Below are positions 1-8,892 of a DNA stretch of 56,598 nt, piece after piece. The position numbers and the translations under genes were made by a program. The DNA lies in the NCBI GenBank assembly GCA_022545705.1, contig JACZQN010000003.1, positions 1-56,598 on the forward strand. Reading direction: 5' to 3'. Below the pieces are notes generated by a model. That model saw only the letters and a program-made list of their open reading frames with translations. It was not told the DNA's origin and did not search any database. The DNA is from Nitrospirota bacterium (lineage in GTDB: Bacteria; Nitrospirota; Nitrospiria; Nitrospirales; Nitrospiraceae). Position 1 is the stretch's first letter, and every line of letters starts with the position of its first letter.

Positions 1-305
1 GTGCCGGGGAAGCGGCGGCGGGGCTGCTGATAGAAGCGTAACCCCTTCTCCCTCGCCCGATCGGCGAGCGCCTGCCAGTCTTCCTCCGAGGTCAACACCA
101 ACCCGAAATGATGGGGATAAATCCCTTTCTGCGGCGGGAGCGCTTGATCCGTGAGGTGAGCCACAAGCTGATGGCCCGCCAACCCCAAGGTCACCGCCGA
201 GGAAGACTCGCGTCCCAAGGAGCAACCTAACCCATCGACGTAAAATTTCTTGGTCGCTTCCAAGTCATACGATGGAAATGCGAGGTGGAACAGGATACGA
301 GCCAT
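1..305 (-). CDS. VOC-family (glyoxalase-like) protein, C-terminus cut by window edge
   Basis: The reading frame begins MARILFHLAFPSYDLEATKKF and continues through about 101 codons to the window edge without a stop. Phrases such as FYVDGLGC, LVAHLT and QKGIYPHHFGLV are typical of the vicinal oxygen chelate fold, in which paired beta-alpha-beta-beta-beta modules bind a metal. The two His of the PHHFG segment would be candidate metal ligands. The substrate cannot be told from the sequence; members include dioxygenases, glyoxalases and resistance proteins. It follows the isoaspartyl peptidase on the same strand after an AT-rich spacer. Confidence 0.8.
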   Translation of the reverse strand, partial: MARILFHLAFPSYDLEATKKFYVDGLGCSLGRESSSAVTLGLAGHQLVAHLTDQALPPQKGIYPHHFGLVLTSEEDWQALADRAREKGLRFYQQPRRRFPG

Positions 306-403
306 GGAGCTCCCACTTACGATTTGTTCATTGCAGATTGAGTGATTGGGAGACGTAATCTCAAGTTTAATTCTACAATCTACAATCGTCTACCAATAAA
401 TTC
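306..403. other. AT-rich intergenic spacer with GATTGAGTGATTG word
   Basis: About 98 bp between two minus-strand genes, far richer in A and T than its surroundings. It contains GATTGAGTGATTG at 336-348, which recurs with one change (GATTGAGTCATTG, 32373-32385) in the leuC-leuD spacer. No reading frame or convincing terminator is visible. Confidence 0.5.
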
Positions 404-1336
404 TTACTTGAATCTGTCCGCCACCACGGGCTTTCCGCACCCGTTCCAATAGCCCCCACACATGTGCGGCGTTGTGTGCCGGATCGCAAAACGGCTATCC
501 GGTGTCAACACGAGCGCGCCTGCCGCTCCTCGTATCCGCCTCGCCAGCTTGCGCAGCACCCATTGCGCGGCGGCCGCCGGACTGGTCCCAGTCGCCAGCC
601 TGCCCACAATCTCCTTTGCCACCGCGATGCGTATAATTCCCTCGCCCACGCCTGTCATACACACCGCCCCTGCCTCGTTGTCAGCGTACACGCCGCACCC
701 GATGAGCGGGGTGTCGCCGACTCGCCCCGGCAACATCAGGGGAATGCCGCCGGTCGAGGCTCCCGCCGTCACGCTTCCGTCACCGTCCAGGGCCACCGCA
801 CCGACCGTTTCACGTGGCTCGACACGCAGGGGTTCCCGCCGCATGTTCTCATAAAGACTCAGCATCTTCTGCGTGGACCTCCGGCCCCGAATTGCAGCTC
901 GGGACGCGGTCCGCTGCGTGTAGGTGGGCGGTGGTTGCCGCTCCAGTTTGAAGTATCGCGCAACCTGCGTAGCCGGATCTCCCACCAACAGCACATGTCC
1001 CGTCTGCTCCATCACAAGCCTGGCCGCGCTGATCGGATGACGAACCTGTTCGATCGCAGCCACCGCGCCGGCGCGCAGCTGATTGCCCATCATGATGGAA
1101 GCATCCATTCGACGAGCGCCGTCCAGCTGGAGACGTGAACCGACCCCGGCGTTGAAGAGCCCGGACGATTCCAGAATTCGGATGGCTTCCTCCACCGCAT
1201 CGACGGAAGAGGCTCCCCGACGCAGCCTCTCATAGCCGGCCGCCAGGGCATCGCCCAGGCAGCTACGCTGGGCCGCCGTTATCGTACGGGTCCCTGCACC
1301 GCCGTGGGCTAGGATGAGGAGTCGCCGATGCTTCAC
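404..1336 (-). CDS. Isoaspartyl peptidase / L-asparaginase (Ntn-hydrolase)
   Basis: A 310-residue protein of the plant-type asparaginase family, which cleaves isoaspartyl dipeptides formed by protein ageing and also L-asparagine. Seen: the N-terminal HGGAG motif (residues 11-15), the FNAGVGS segment near 61, and the auto-cleavage site ETVGAVALD with Thr177 as the expected nucleophile exposed by self-processing. The downstream GGIPLMLPGRVGD and GVGEGII blocks match the beta-subunit substrate site. Full length for the family. The start is GTG; no in-frame ATG lies upstream before the preceding gene ends 10 bp away, so co-transcription with that gene is likely. The residue before the scissile Thr is Glu where Asp or Gly is commoner. 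Confidence 0.92.
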   Translation of the reverse strand: MKHRRLLILAHGGAGTRTITAAQRSCLGDALAAGYERLRRGASSVDAVEEAIRILESSGLFNAGVGSRLQLDGARRMDASIMMGNQLRAGAVAAIEQVRHPISAARLVMEQTGHVLLVGDPATQVARYFKLERQPPPTYTQRTASRAAIRGRRSTQKMLSLYENMRREPLRVEPRETVGAVALDGDGSVTAGASTGGIPLMLPGRVGDTPLIGCGVYADNEAGAVCMTGVGEGIIRIAVAKEIVGRLATGTSPAAAAQWVLRKLARRIRGAAGALVLTPDSRFAIRHTTPHMCGGYWNGCGKPVVADRFK

Positions 1337-1346
1337 CGGAGAGGCG

Positions 1347-1913
1347 TTAATTCAGGAGTATGTCTTTCGCTTTTCGGTAGGTAGGGTCCTGCATCCGGTC
1401 CAGGTCAGAGCGGACGAACCCGAGCCCCGTCACGCAGAGTTCGAAGTTCTCGGAGAGCTTCCTGAACACGGGCGTGCGCGCTGCGGCGTCGCCATCGCTG
1501 AAGCTCGCCACGATTCCGTACGAGCGTTTGCCCGTCTTGACGTAATCCACGAGAAAGTCCTTGTGATAGATGAGGCTGGCTGTTTTGAGCCGCTTCAGAT
1601 ACTCAGGAAAGAGCCCGGTCATGAAAAGGGTAAAATCGCCGATGTGTCGGTGGACCTCGCGTTCGCGCTCCATTGACTGTGCCTCCAACAACACTTCGGA
1701 TTCAAACAAGAGATCAACCACGGTACCGACCCGTTTCCCCTGCTGGTTACGAATGCGGTAAAGCTGATCGGTGTGCGTGAATTCGACCAGGAGGTTGGAC
1801 ACGTATTCGGTGACTTTAAGATCCGGCCAGCCCAGCGTTTCAGCGAAGCTCTTCTCTGTTAAAGCGCCGAAGAGGCGGCGCAGGGGGTGGTGTTCCGGTA
1901 TCTGGCTTGCCAC
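1347..1913 (-). CDS. Conserved hypothetical protein, 188 aa
   Basis: I do not recognise a named family. The protein is soluble, mixed alpha/beta, with no signal peptide or membrane segment, and has a regular helical middle (EREREVHRHIGDFTLFMTG). The start is GTG, set by a strong Shine-Dalgarno AGGAGG seven bases upstream. It lies between dtd and the isoaspartyl peptidase on the same strand, 10 bp before the latter, which suggests one transcript. Codon use matches the neighbours, so it looks like a real expressed gene. Function unknown. Confidence 0.8.
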   Translation of the reverse strand: MASQIPEHHPLRRLFGALTEKSFAETLGWPDLKVTEYVSNLLVEFTHTDQLYRIRNQQGKRVGTVVDLLFESEVLLEAQSMEREREVHRHIGDFTLFMTGLFPEYLKRLKTASLIYHKDFLVDYVKTGKRSYGIVASFSDGDAAARTPVFRKLSENFELCVTGLGFVRSDLDRMQDPTYRKAKDILLN

Positions 1914-2056
1914 GACAACCTCCTGCTATGTCAAAAGTATGCCACCCTTCCGGCCTTCTGGCAAGGGCGTCGCACTTTTAGCGCGTTCTGGGCCCCTCCG
2001 AGAGTCTCCCCTTTGTATCGGTTCACGCAAGAGAGACTTGAACGGTTTTGAGCAGG

Positions 2057-2506
2057 TCACACACTGGCCCGGCTATCCAGGATCAACGTCACCGGCCCGT
2101 CGTTTTCAAGCGAGACGTTCATGTGGGCCCCGAAGACGCCCGTTTCGGTGCGCAGGCCATGCCCTTTGAGCCCGTCTATCACTCGGGCATACAGAGCCTG
2201 AGCCTGATCTGGCGGCGCCGCCTTATCGAAGCCCGGCCGGCGTCCCTTGCCCGTGTCACCAAGGAGCGTGAATTGGGAAACGACCAAGAGTGCGCCGCCG
2301 ATTTCGGTGACGGACAGGTTCATCTTCCCCGCCTGATCGCTGAAGATCCGCAGGGCCGAAATTTTCTCGATCATATAGCGGACGTCTGATTCGCTATCCT
2401 CCCTGGCGACGCCTAGCAGGACCAGCATGCCTGCTCCAATGGTCCCGATCGGCTGACCGTCCACCTCCACTGAGGCGCGCGTGACGCGCTGAATGACGGC
2501 TTTCAT
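2057..2506 (-). CDS. dtd: D-aminoacyl-tRNA deacylase
   Basis: A 149-residue protein, the normal length for DTD, which removes D-amino acids (and glycine from tRNA-Ala) mischarged onto tRNA in the cytoplasm. Seen: the start [17 protein letters not shown], the active-site strand VSQFTLLGD (usually SQFTLYGD), and the Gly-cisPro motif in NDGPVTLIL that enforces chirality. Both catalytic elements are present, so activity is expected. It lies 50 bp downstream of the alkyltransferase gene on the same strand, among genes of repair and quality control (isoaspartyl peptidase, alkyltransferase). Confidence 0.96.
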   Translation of the reverse strand: MKAVIQRVTRASVEVDGQPIGTIGAGMLVLLGVAREDSESDVRYMIEKISALRIFSDQAGKMNLSVTEIGGALLVVSQFTLLGDTGKGRRPGFDKAAPPDQAQALYARVIDGLKGHGLRTETGVFGAHMNVSLENDGPVTLILDSRASV

Positions 2507-2556
2507 GATGCTTTCTGGTCAAATGTCATTGGTCAAGCGCGAAGGAGAAAGGTGCG

Positions 2557-3234
2557 TCAATCGTCACCCGCCTTCGGCGACTTCGACGGGCCGCCGAGGC
2601 CGCTGCGAAGGCGGCTCGTCAACCGTGAAGAAAAACGATAGACCAATGGCGAATGACGCCGTGTCTTCCCCAGCTGCCGCAGTGTGCCTTCTAATTCCAA
2701 GAGGCGGCGCTTGATCTGCACGCCCCCGGTAAAGCCCCCCAAGGAAGCATCATGGGCGACGACCCGATGGCAAGGGACGATGATCGGCACAGGATTGGCA
2801 CCTAGCGCGTGGCCGACCGCCCGCGCGTAGTGTGCGCCACCAACGCGGCTCGCGACCCATTTATAGGAACGAACTCGGCCGTAAGGGATCCGGCGGATCA
2901 CGCGCCACACCCGCCGCTGGAATGCGGTTCCCTCGGACAGGTCCACCGCGAAGTCCAGCTCACGCCGACGCCCTATCAGATACGCTGCGAGCTGCTGCTG
3001 CGCTTGCTGCAGGGTCCTCTTTGATACAGACCCTCCGTGCTTTCTCCCCCTTGCCCCACGCCACTTGCCTCGAGCCACAGGCTCGTTGTTGAGCCTGCTG
3101 TCATGACCGGGCAACTCCTTTTCTACCGCATGCCGCGACGCGCGTGGCAGCACAATCTTACAGACCCCGCCTGCAGCGGCAGCGATTCCCATCCAGCCCC
3201 ACGCGGTTTCGTACACTAATGACTGGGGCGTCAT
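2557..3234 (-). CDS. ogt: Methylated-DNA-[protein]-cysteine S-methyltransferase (Ogt/MGMT type)
   Basis: A 225-residue suicide repair protein that transfers alkyl groups from O6-alkylguanine to its own cysteine. The active-site motif PCHRVV is present with Cys155, preceded by the helix-turn-helix region (FQRRVW, IPYGRVRSY) and followed by GGFTGG and the family C-terminal helix. I chose the ATG at 3234 because it overlaps the murJ stop codon as ATGA, a classic coupling arrangement; an upstream start in the same frame lies inside murJ and encodes unrelated sequence. The N-terminal 70 residues are basic and low in similarity to any known domain. The tail after the domain (about 35 residues) is also rich in Arg and Ser. 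Confidence 0.92.
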   Translation of the reverse strand: MTPQSLVYETAWGWMGIAAAAGGVCKIVLPRASRHAVEKELPGHDSRLNNEPVARGKWRGARGRKHGGSVSKRTLQQAQQQLAAYLIGRRRELDFAVDLSEGTAFQRRVWRVIRRIPYGRVRSYKWVASRVGGAHYARAVGHALGANPVPIIVPCHRVVAHDASLGGFTGGVQIKRRLLELEGTLRQLGKTRRHSPLVYRFSSRLTSRLRSGLGGPSKSPKAGDD

Positions 3235-4865
3235 CGGTGATTCCCTAGAGCGTCCCGCGAGCTTCGCCCAACGAAGCCCCTGACGAGTCCCCAGAGCACA
3301 TCGAGCTCCTCCGAGCGTAGCAGCGCGTGCACGCCCACGTAGCCTGTGATGCTCAGGCCGATGCCGACCACCAACATGACCGCCTTCGCAATCCACTCTT
3401 CCGGACGCATCCACACTTCGAGCCCGCTGATCCAGAGGCAGGACAGGATGACCGGCACACTAGCGGCGAGGACGCGAAGCGACGACCTCCTAACAGAGAC
3501 CCAGTCTACACCACCAAGCCGACGGTTCAGCACCGCCACGAGAATCCCAACGTTCAGCATCGCTGCAAGAGCTGTGGCGAGGGCAAGGCCTGCATGCTGA
3601 AGCGGGGCCATCAAGAAGATCGCGAGCATCAGGTTCGCCGCTACCGCAGCTCCCGCTGCGATCGCTGGCGTCTTGGTGTCTTGCAGCGAGTAAAATGCAG
3701 CCACGATAATCCGCACTCCCGCAAAGGCCCAGAGCCCGATCGCATAACAGAGCAAGGCGCTCGCTGTCGCAGCCGTGTCCGCAGCGGTAAATGTGCCGTG
3801 CTCGAAGAAGAGGTGCACAATCGGCTCCCGCAGCAGAATCAAGCCCAGCATGGCCGGAAGAATGATGAACAGAATCATCCTGAGCCCGAACCCCAAGGTT
3901 GAGCGCAGTTCTTCCATCTCGCCTTTCGCGGCTTGCGCCGACAATGTCGGCAAAATCGCGGTGGCAAGCGCCACGCCAAAGATGCCTAACGGAAACTGCA
4001 CGAGCCGCATCCCGTAGAACAGGTAGGTGGGACCGCCTTCGAAGTACGAGGCCAGGATCGTGCTGACCGTGATATTGAGCTGGGTGACCGACAGGCCCAG
4101 CAGCGACGGAACGATCAACGTGCCGATCCGACGCACGCCGGCATGCCTCGGTTCGAAGCGCCACCTAAACAGCATCCCTCTGAGCCTGAGTCCCGGCAAC
4201 TGCATGGCAAACTGCGCGGCACCGCCGGCGACCACGCCGATTGCCACGCCCATGATCGGCTCGGCCAACAGCGGCGAGAGAAACAGCGCGCAGCCGATCA
4301 CGAAGAGGTTGAATAACACCGGCGACAGGGCGGGTGCAGCGAAAGCGCGAAGCGAGTTCAGGATACCCATGGCCAGGGCCGCCAGACTGATGAACAGGAG
4401 GTAGGGGAACATGATGCGCGTCAACAACGTGGTCACTGATATTTTCGATGGGTCGTCATGGAAGCCAGGCGCGAGGAGCCAGACAATCCCCGGCGCAGCC
4501 AGAATCCCGACGAGCGTGATCAACGTGATCAGCGTCAGCACCGTGGTGAACATGGCGCTAGCCAGTTCCCAGGCGTCCTGCTTGGTGCGGAGGGTATGGT
4601 ACTCGGTGAAGACGGGGATGAAGGCCGACGACATCGAACCCTCAGCGAACAGTTCTCGAAGAAGGTTCGGGATACGGTAGGCGACGAAAAAGGCGTCAGC
4701 GGCCGGCGTGGCGCCGAACAGACGGGCAAGCACGATGTCGCGGATGAGACCCAGGATCCGGCTGGAGAAGGTGGCGGCGCCGATCAGCCCGGCGGCTTTC
4801 GCAACCCCGTGGTTGACCCCCTGAGCGCGGGCCGAGGCCCCCGCCGGGCTGGCAGGATCGGACAT
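3231..4865 (-). CDS. murJ: Lipid II flippase MurJ
   Basis: A 544-residue polytopic inner-membrane protein of the MOP superfamily that flips lipid-linked peptidoglycan precursor to the periplasm. Seen: the family-defining N-terminus (AATFSSRILGLIRDIVLARLFG, residues about 31-52, with the conserved Arg residues), LRELFAEGSMSSAFIPV, and about 14 hydrophobic segments. Length is standard. Its stop codon overlaps the start of the alkyltransferase gene by four bases, so the two are translated together. The 275 bp upstream holds no gene I trust. Confidence 0.95.
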   Translation of the reverse strand: MSDPASPAGASARAQGVNHGVAKAAGLIGAATFSSRILGLIRDIVLARLFGATPAADAFFVAYRIPNLLRELFAEGSMSSAFIPVFTEYHTLRTKQDAWELASAMFTTVLTLITLITLVGILAAPGIVWLLAPGFHDDPSKISVTTLLTRIMFPYLLFISLAALAMGILNSLRAFAAPALSPVLFNLFVIGCALFLSPLLAEPIMGVAIGVVAGGAAQFAMQLPGLRLRGMLFRWRFEPRHAGVRRIGTLIVPSLLGLSVTQLNITVSTILASYFEGGPTYLFYGMRLVQFPLGIFGVALATAILPTLSAQAAKGEMEELRSTLGFGLRMILFIILPAMLGLILLREPIVHLFFEHGTFTAADTAATASALLCYAIGLWAFAGVRIIVAAFYSLQDTKTPAIAAGAAVAANLMLAIFLMAPLQHAGLALATALAAMLNVGILVAVLNRRLGGVDWVSVRRSSLRVLAASVPVILSCLWISGLEVWMRPEEWIAKAVMLVVGIGLSITGYVGVHALLRSEELDVLWGLVRGFVGRSSRDALGNHR

Positions 4866-5140
4866 CGCGGCGGATTCTAGCGTGAATTATTCATGAATAT
4901 CTACTGCGGCGACCGGTCCACGTAAGAATTGGTTGAGTGACGATTGGAGATTTTAGAATTCCTGTTAGGCTTTCGCCTTTCAGCTTCGCAATCGACCATG
5001 AACCAATCAAAAATAGTGAGCCCATGGGCCATGTGCTGTTCTCGTTCAGCCTGCCCATGAAGAATTGCGTCATGCTAACGGTATCACCAGCTTCATTGCG
5101 TCACTGAATAAATGGTTCAATCGACCACTGTATCAATTCT
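4866..5140. other. Intergenic region between murJ and aldo/keto reductase
   Basis: About 275 bp, relatively AT-rich near 4880-4990, with the words GGTTGAGTGACGATTGGAG, similar in style to the GATTGA-rich spacers at 306-403 and 32362-32476. A 60-codon minus-strand frame exists but has no ribosome binding site and no family-like sequence. I see no promoter I would defend. Confidence 0.35.
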
Positions 5141-6124
5141 TCACGGAGGGGCCATGAACTGAGGACCGATTGGTTCCGCGATCGTCTCGGCGACGATCCT
5201 GTCTATTTCCTCCAGATCGTCGGCCGAAAGTGACCACCCCGCCGCCCCTGCGTTTTCGTCAAGCTGATCCGGGCGCCGCGCTCCGCAGAGTGCAACCGAA
5301 ACTCCTGGCTGCTCGAGGCACCAGCGAATCGCCAACTGACTGACCGTCTTGCCGTGCCGAACAGCCAACTCTTTCAAGCGCTCAACGCACCTCACGTAAG
5401 TCCCAAACCGGTCGCCTTGAAACTTGGGATCAAGCTGCCGGACGTCTCCCGACGTAAAGGTCTCATCTCCCCGGTACTTTCCTGACAGCAACCCTCGGCA
5501 GAGGGGCCCATAGATCAGCGTCCCGAACCGGTGGTCCCGACAGTAGGCAAGCTCGCGATTTTCAATATCCCGCTCGAAGAGATTATAGGGTGGCTGGAGT
5601 ACATGGAGGGGGCCGACGGCGCGGCACCGCCCGATTTGATCGACCGTGAAATTGCTGAGCCCGATGAACCGGATCTTGCCCAGTCGTTGAAGATCCAGGA
5701 GCGCGTCCATGGTCTCTTCAAACGTCACCGTGGTGTCAGGCCAATGGACTTGGTAGATGTCGATCCAGTCGGTGCGCAGCCGGCGGAGGCTGTCGTCAAG
5801 CTCGCGCGTGATGCGGGGCTGGCTGGAGTTCCGCCACACGCTGGTCTTCTCCATATTCCATTCGAGGCCGACCTTGGTCGCCAGCATGACGCTCTCGCGG
5901 CGACCACTCTCGGCCACGGCTTTCCCCACCAACTCCTCGGACCGACCGTGACCGTATATCGGGGCGGTATCGATAAGGTTGATCCCCATATCGATTGCTC
6001 GCCTCAGGGTTCCCAGAGACTCACGGTCTTCCGCACCACCCCACATCCAGCCTCCCATCACCCACGTGCCCAACCCGATCACGGAGGCCATCAGCCCGGT
6101 TTCACCCAGCTCGCGATATTCCAT
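5141..6124 (-). CDS. Aldo/keto reductase
   Basis: A 327-residue NADPH-dependent oxidoreductase with a TIM-barrel fold. The catalytic tetrad is visible: Asp52 and Tyr57 (LIDTAPIYGHG), Lys84 (LATKVG) and His127 (YQVHWPD). The C-terminal NADP-binding strand is represented by ALCGARRPDQLDENAGA. It belongs to the group that includes general stress and YhdN-like reductases. Physiological substrate cannot be deduced. The ATG start has AAGGAT upstream. It is followed by murJ on the same strand after 275 bp, so an independent transcript is likely. Confidence 0.93.
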   Translation of the reverse strand: MEYRELGETGLMASVIGLGTWVMGGWMWGGAEDRESLGTLRRAIDMGINLIDTAPIYGHGRSEELVGKAVAESGRRESVMLATKVGLEWNMEKTSVWRNSSQPRITRELDDSLRRLRTDWIDIYQVHWPDTTVTFEETMDALLDLQRLGKIRFIGLSNFTVDQIGRCRAVGPLHVLQPPYNLFERDIENRELAYCRDHRFGTLIYGPLCRGLLSGKYRGDETFTSGDVRQLDPKFQGDRFGTYVRCVERLKELAVRHGKTVSQLAIRWCLEQPGVSVALCGARRPDQLDENAGAAGWSLSADDLEEIDRIVAETIAEPIGPQFMAPP

Positions 6125-6297
6125 AGAGAGCGCATCCTTTCTTCGAGGCGGGACGCCCGCCTCAGGACCGAGAGGAGCTGTGGGGATCAGAGGGCTCCTC
6201 GCGTGGAGCGCCCTGGAAGGCCAAAGGTACCAGAAGAAGCACTTGTCTGGGTAGGGTGTATGGGGGGCGTTCGCCGACGAGGGGAAGCACCGCTGGC

Positions 6298-6482
6298 TAG
6301 GCGGCGAAGGGACACAGCGAGCTCCACGTCAGGGTTGCCGGTCAACACCACGACCGGCACTGACGGGTACTGCTTTCGGCCTCGACCACGTCGTACCCGG
6401 CATTCCTGAGGAACAGGACGATCGGCTTCCTGATCGCCTCTTCATCGTCCACCAGCAGCACTCGCCCCTGCCTAGTGTTCAC
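6298..6482 (-). pseudogene. Remnant response-regulator receiver gene with internal deletion and frameshift
   Basis: A GTG at 6482 overlaps the stop of the upstream kinase gene (GTGA) and opens a frame reading RVLLVDDEEAIRKPIVLFL and RNAGYDVVEAESS, the first third of a receiver domain with its acidic pair. That frame stops at 6342. The next frame carries VPVVVLTGNPDVELAVSL, the fourth strand of a receiver domain, without the phospho-acceptor Asp segment between. About 45 residues of the domain core are therefore missing and the frame is shifted. The remnant dies out near 6298. It was probably the cognate regulator or a downstream relay of the kinase. Confidence 0.75.
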
Positions 6483-8077
6483 TGAGCGGTGGGTATGCAT
6501 GCCAAACATGGGGCACCTCCAGTATCGCCCAGCCCATTGCTTACCGGAAATTCGATCATGAATGTGGTTCCCTTCTGTTCCTCACTCTCAACGCTAATCT
6601 TTCCTCCGTACTTGGTCACAATCTTATGGGCAATGCTCAGTCCCAGGCCCGTTCCCTTTCCCGGTTCTTTCGTCGTGAAGAACGGGTCGAAGATCCGGTT
6701 CAGCAGCGCCTTGGGGATCCCGCAACCTGTATCAGAGATGGAGACGCCAATGGCCTGGCCATGGAGGCGTGTGGCGAGCGTCAGGCGTCCTTTCCCATTC
6801 ATCGCCTGCGCGGCATTGACGATCAGGTTGATGAACAGTTGATCGATTTCCGAGCGACGGGCCAGAACGGCTGGCACCTGTCCAAAATGCGTCACGACTT
6901 CTACTTCCCTGAAGTATGGACCTCGCCGCGCCATCTTGACGGCGTCGGTCAATCGCTGGTTGACATCAACCTCGACGTCTTGATCCTGAGAGGCCGAGCG
7001 GGCGTACCCGGAGAACTCACGCACCACAGTGGCGATATGTTGGGAATAGCCGTAGATGTCTCGCGCGTATTCCTTGACGTTCTCGGAAGTATTCTCTTCC
7101 AAGATCAGCTCGGCCATCCCGTAGATCGCTTGCACTGGATTGTTGATCTCATGGGCCATGCCGGAGACGAGAGTCCCCAGACTCGCCAGCTTCTCGGCTT
7201 GCATAAGCTGGTCCTGCAGCCGTTTTTCTTCGGTGATGTCCCAGATCACAAGCCCGATCTGTCGGCTTGTGCTTCCGTGGAAGGCCACGGGGAAAAGCCG
7301 ATACCGGTACAGGCGCTTGTTCACCTCGAACTCACGTTCCTGTTGCAAGCCACCGACTTCAGCGGCACGGGACTTGGGACCAAGGAGTAACCGGCTCCGA
7401 CTCGCCACCTCCGCAGGCAGTATCTCGCCCAGAGTGCACCCTAGCATCGTTGTGCACTCCTCTCCGAAATACTGGCGCGCCAACGCATTGGCGGACACCA
7501 CGACCTGATCCTCGTCCGCGATAATAATCGCGCCATACGCTGACTCCACGAGGGCACGGAAACGGTCTTCACTTTCACTTAAGGCATGCTCGACATGTTC
7601 GGCCTTGACCGCAAGACATTTGACTGCGACCGCTCGCTTCAGGATGGCCATAACCTCATCAGGGTTGTAGGGTTTGGTCAGGTAGGCGAAAGCTCCCTTC
7701 ACGAGCGAGCCAACCGTGTTCTCAACCGTCGCGTACCCTGTCAGAACGATAATCGGGAGCTTCGGGTCCAACTCCATCATCGCCCTCAAAACGGACTGCC
7801 CGTCCATATCCGGTAGCTTCATGTCCAGGAGAACGGCTTCATATTGTTCCTGCCGGACCTGGTGAATGGCCTCTGCGCCAAAAGCGACGGCCTGCACTCG
7901 GTACCCCGCATGAGCGAGGATTTTATGCAACCCGCCACAGACCTCCAGATCGTCATCAACGATCAGAATACTTGCTAGAGACGGAGGCACGGGATTCGTG
8001 TCTTGTCTCACCCCAGGCGAAGGGCGGTGTGTCCTCGCGACCGCCAGATCAGCTTGCTCCCAGCACATCGTAGTCAT
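6479..8077 (-). CDS. Hybrid REC-PAS-histidine kinase
   Basis: A 532-residue soluble two-component kinase. In order: an N-terminal receiver domain (about residues 36-150) with acidic pair, phospho-acceptor Asp85 in LLDMKLPD and Lys135; a PAS domain (about 170-290); a HisKA dimerisation domain with His309 in MAHEINNP; and a HATPase_c domain with the N box, DTGCGIP (G1) and GTGLGLSI (G2). There is no membrane segment, so the signal is cytoplasmic or arrives through phosphorylation of the receiver. I chose the ATG at 8077 because GAGGTG precedes it; an ATG at 8107 adds ten residues but has a poorer site. A sigma-54-type promoter at 8181-8196 and palindromes further upstream suggest control by the activator encoded at 9575. 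Confidence 0.92.
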   Translation of the reverse strand: MTTMCWEQADLAVARTHRPSPGVRQDTNPVPPSLASILIVDDDLEVCGGLHKILAHAGYRVQAVAFGAEAIHQVRQEQYEAVLLDMKLPDMDGQSVLRAMMELDPKLPIIVLTGYATVENTVGSLVKGAFAYLTKPYNPDEVMAILKRAVAVKCLAVKAEHVEHALSESEDRFRALVESAYGAIIIADEDQVVVSANALARQYFGEECTTMLGCTLGEILPAEVASRSRLLLGPKSRAAEVGGLQQEREFEVNKRLYRYRLFPVAFHGSTSRQIGLVIWDITEEKRLQDQLMQAEKLASLGTLVSGMAHEINNPVQAIYGMAELILEENTSENVKEYARDIYGYSQHIATVVREFSGYARSASQDQDVEVDVNQRLTDAVKMARRGPYFREVEVVTHFGQVPAVLARRSEIDQLFINLIVNAAQAMNGKGRLTLATRLHGQAIGVSISDTGCGIPKALLNRIFDPFFTTKEPGKGTGLGLSIAHKIVTKYGGKISVESEEQKGTTFMIEFPVSNGLGDTGGAPCLACIPTAQ

Positions 8078-8180
8078 GTGACACCTCGTATTCTTCCGCT
8101 CATTCACCGTCGAGGAACCCAGTTTTCAGGGAACAGTCCAAAGAGTTCATTCCGCCGTGCTCCCTCTGCTTCCACTCTAA

Positions 8181-8196
8181 AGCAACCGTTATGCCA
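8181..8196 (-). promoter_or_regulatory. Sigma-54-type (-24/-12) promoter of the histidine kinase gene
   Basis: On the minus strand the sequence reads TGGCATAACGGTTGCT, matching the consensus TGGCAC-N5-TTGCW at all positions but the sixth, with exact spacing between the GG and GC elements. It ends about 100 bp before the chosen kinase start, giving a leader of about 90 bases. Two palindromes (8330-8346 and 8402-8418) lie 150-230 bp upstream, the usual distance for enhancer-bound activators. Confidence 0.65.
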
Positions 8197-8329
8197 CCTT
8201 GAAGGCTTTGAACCTCCTCCCTGCGCCAGACTGTTTCATCGTGTTGATTGATAAGGTAGTTCTTTCAGTTTTTGTCTCTGTGAAAGCCATCGACCAAGGA
8301 GGGAGGGATTCATAAGTTTTCCTCTCACC

Positions 8330-8346
8330 TGTCTACGCCGTAGACA
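8330..8346. promoter_or_regulatory. Perfect 17-bp palindrome, copy 1 (putative activator site)
   Basis: TGTCTACGCCGTAGACA is a perfect 8-1-8 inverted repeat, extending to 9-1-9 with the flanking C and G. Three degenerate copies occur in the same spacer. TGTC-N9-GACA symmetry is what a dimeric Fis-type helix-turn-helix would recognise. Confidence 0.6.
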
Positions 8347-8401
8347 GCTGAGGCAAGCCCGGAATCATTGATACGCAAGGGCCATGCAGGTTTCAGGGGA
8401 G

Positions 8402-8418
8402 TGTCAACGCCGTAGCAG
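8402..8418. promoter_or_regulatory. Degenerate palindrome, copy 2
   Basis: TGTCAACGCCGTAGCAG matches copy 1 at 13 of 17 positions and lies 72 bp from it, about seven helical turns, so both could be bound on one face of the DNA. Confidence 0.45.
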
Positions 8419-8892
8419 GTCTATCAAGGTCGTTCACAGGGTCACGCACGTCAGGAAAATGTTAACTGGTCCCCATTCGCTGCTGAGTCCTTCTCAGGCC
8501 TCCAGACATCCGGCCTGAATGCTTTTGGGGGTCCAGAGATGTTATCGCCCATGACCGTAGCTGCTAGCCCCGATCCGAAAATAAGGTTGGGCCTGCATCG
8601 GGAAACAGGAGCCCGGATACGGGGATTGCCATTGAGAGCCCTGATTGGATTCGCCACGTATGTGGCGTTGAGCAACGAAGCGGACATGGCTCTGCAAGCC
8701 CTGGTGTCCCCAGTGCCGTTCCAACTATGTGATGCGATGTGACGCATAGAGCGGATTTGTGGTCCTGGGCGTAAGCCATGTGGCGCTGATGATGAGTAAA
8801 AAGAGGGAATCAAGCGCGCAAGATGAAAGGGAGGGTGCACCTTCTCTTGGGCGCGCCCTCGCCTCGGGGGCTGGGTACCTCACGTGCGGACG
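8419..8892. other. Non-coding stretch inside the regulatory spacer
   Basis: Several short open frames exist on both strands here (for example 8539-8742 plus), but none has a convincing ribosome binding site or family-like protein sequence. I see no promoter, tRNA-like fold or terminator that I can support. Confidence 0.35.

Noticed and set aside
4879-4900. ATTATTCATGAA resembling the end of the MITE-like element
   Set aside because: Only 12 bases match and no partner repeat lies at a suitable distance, so it is probably coincidence.
4891-5073. A 60-codon minus-strand frame upstream of murJ
   Set aside because: No ribosome site, no family resemblance; it lies in an AT-rich spacer.
8539-8742. 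A 67-codon plus-strand frame in the kinase-activator spacer
   Set aside because: No ribosome binding site, no recognisable domain, and competing frames of similar length on the opposite strand.
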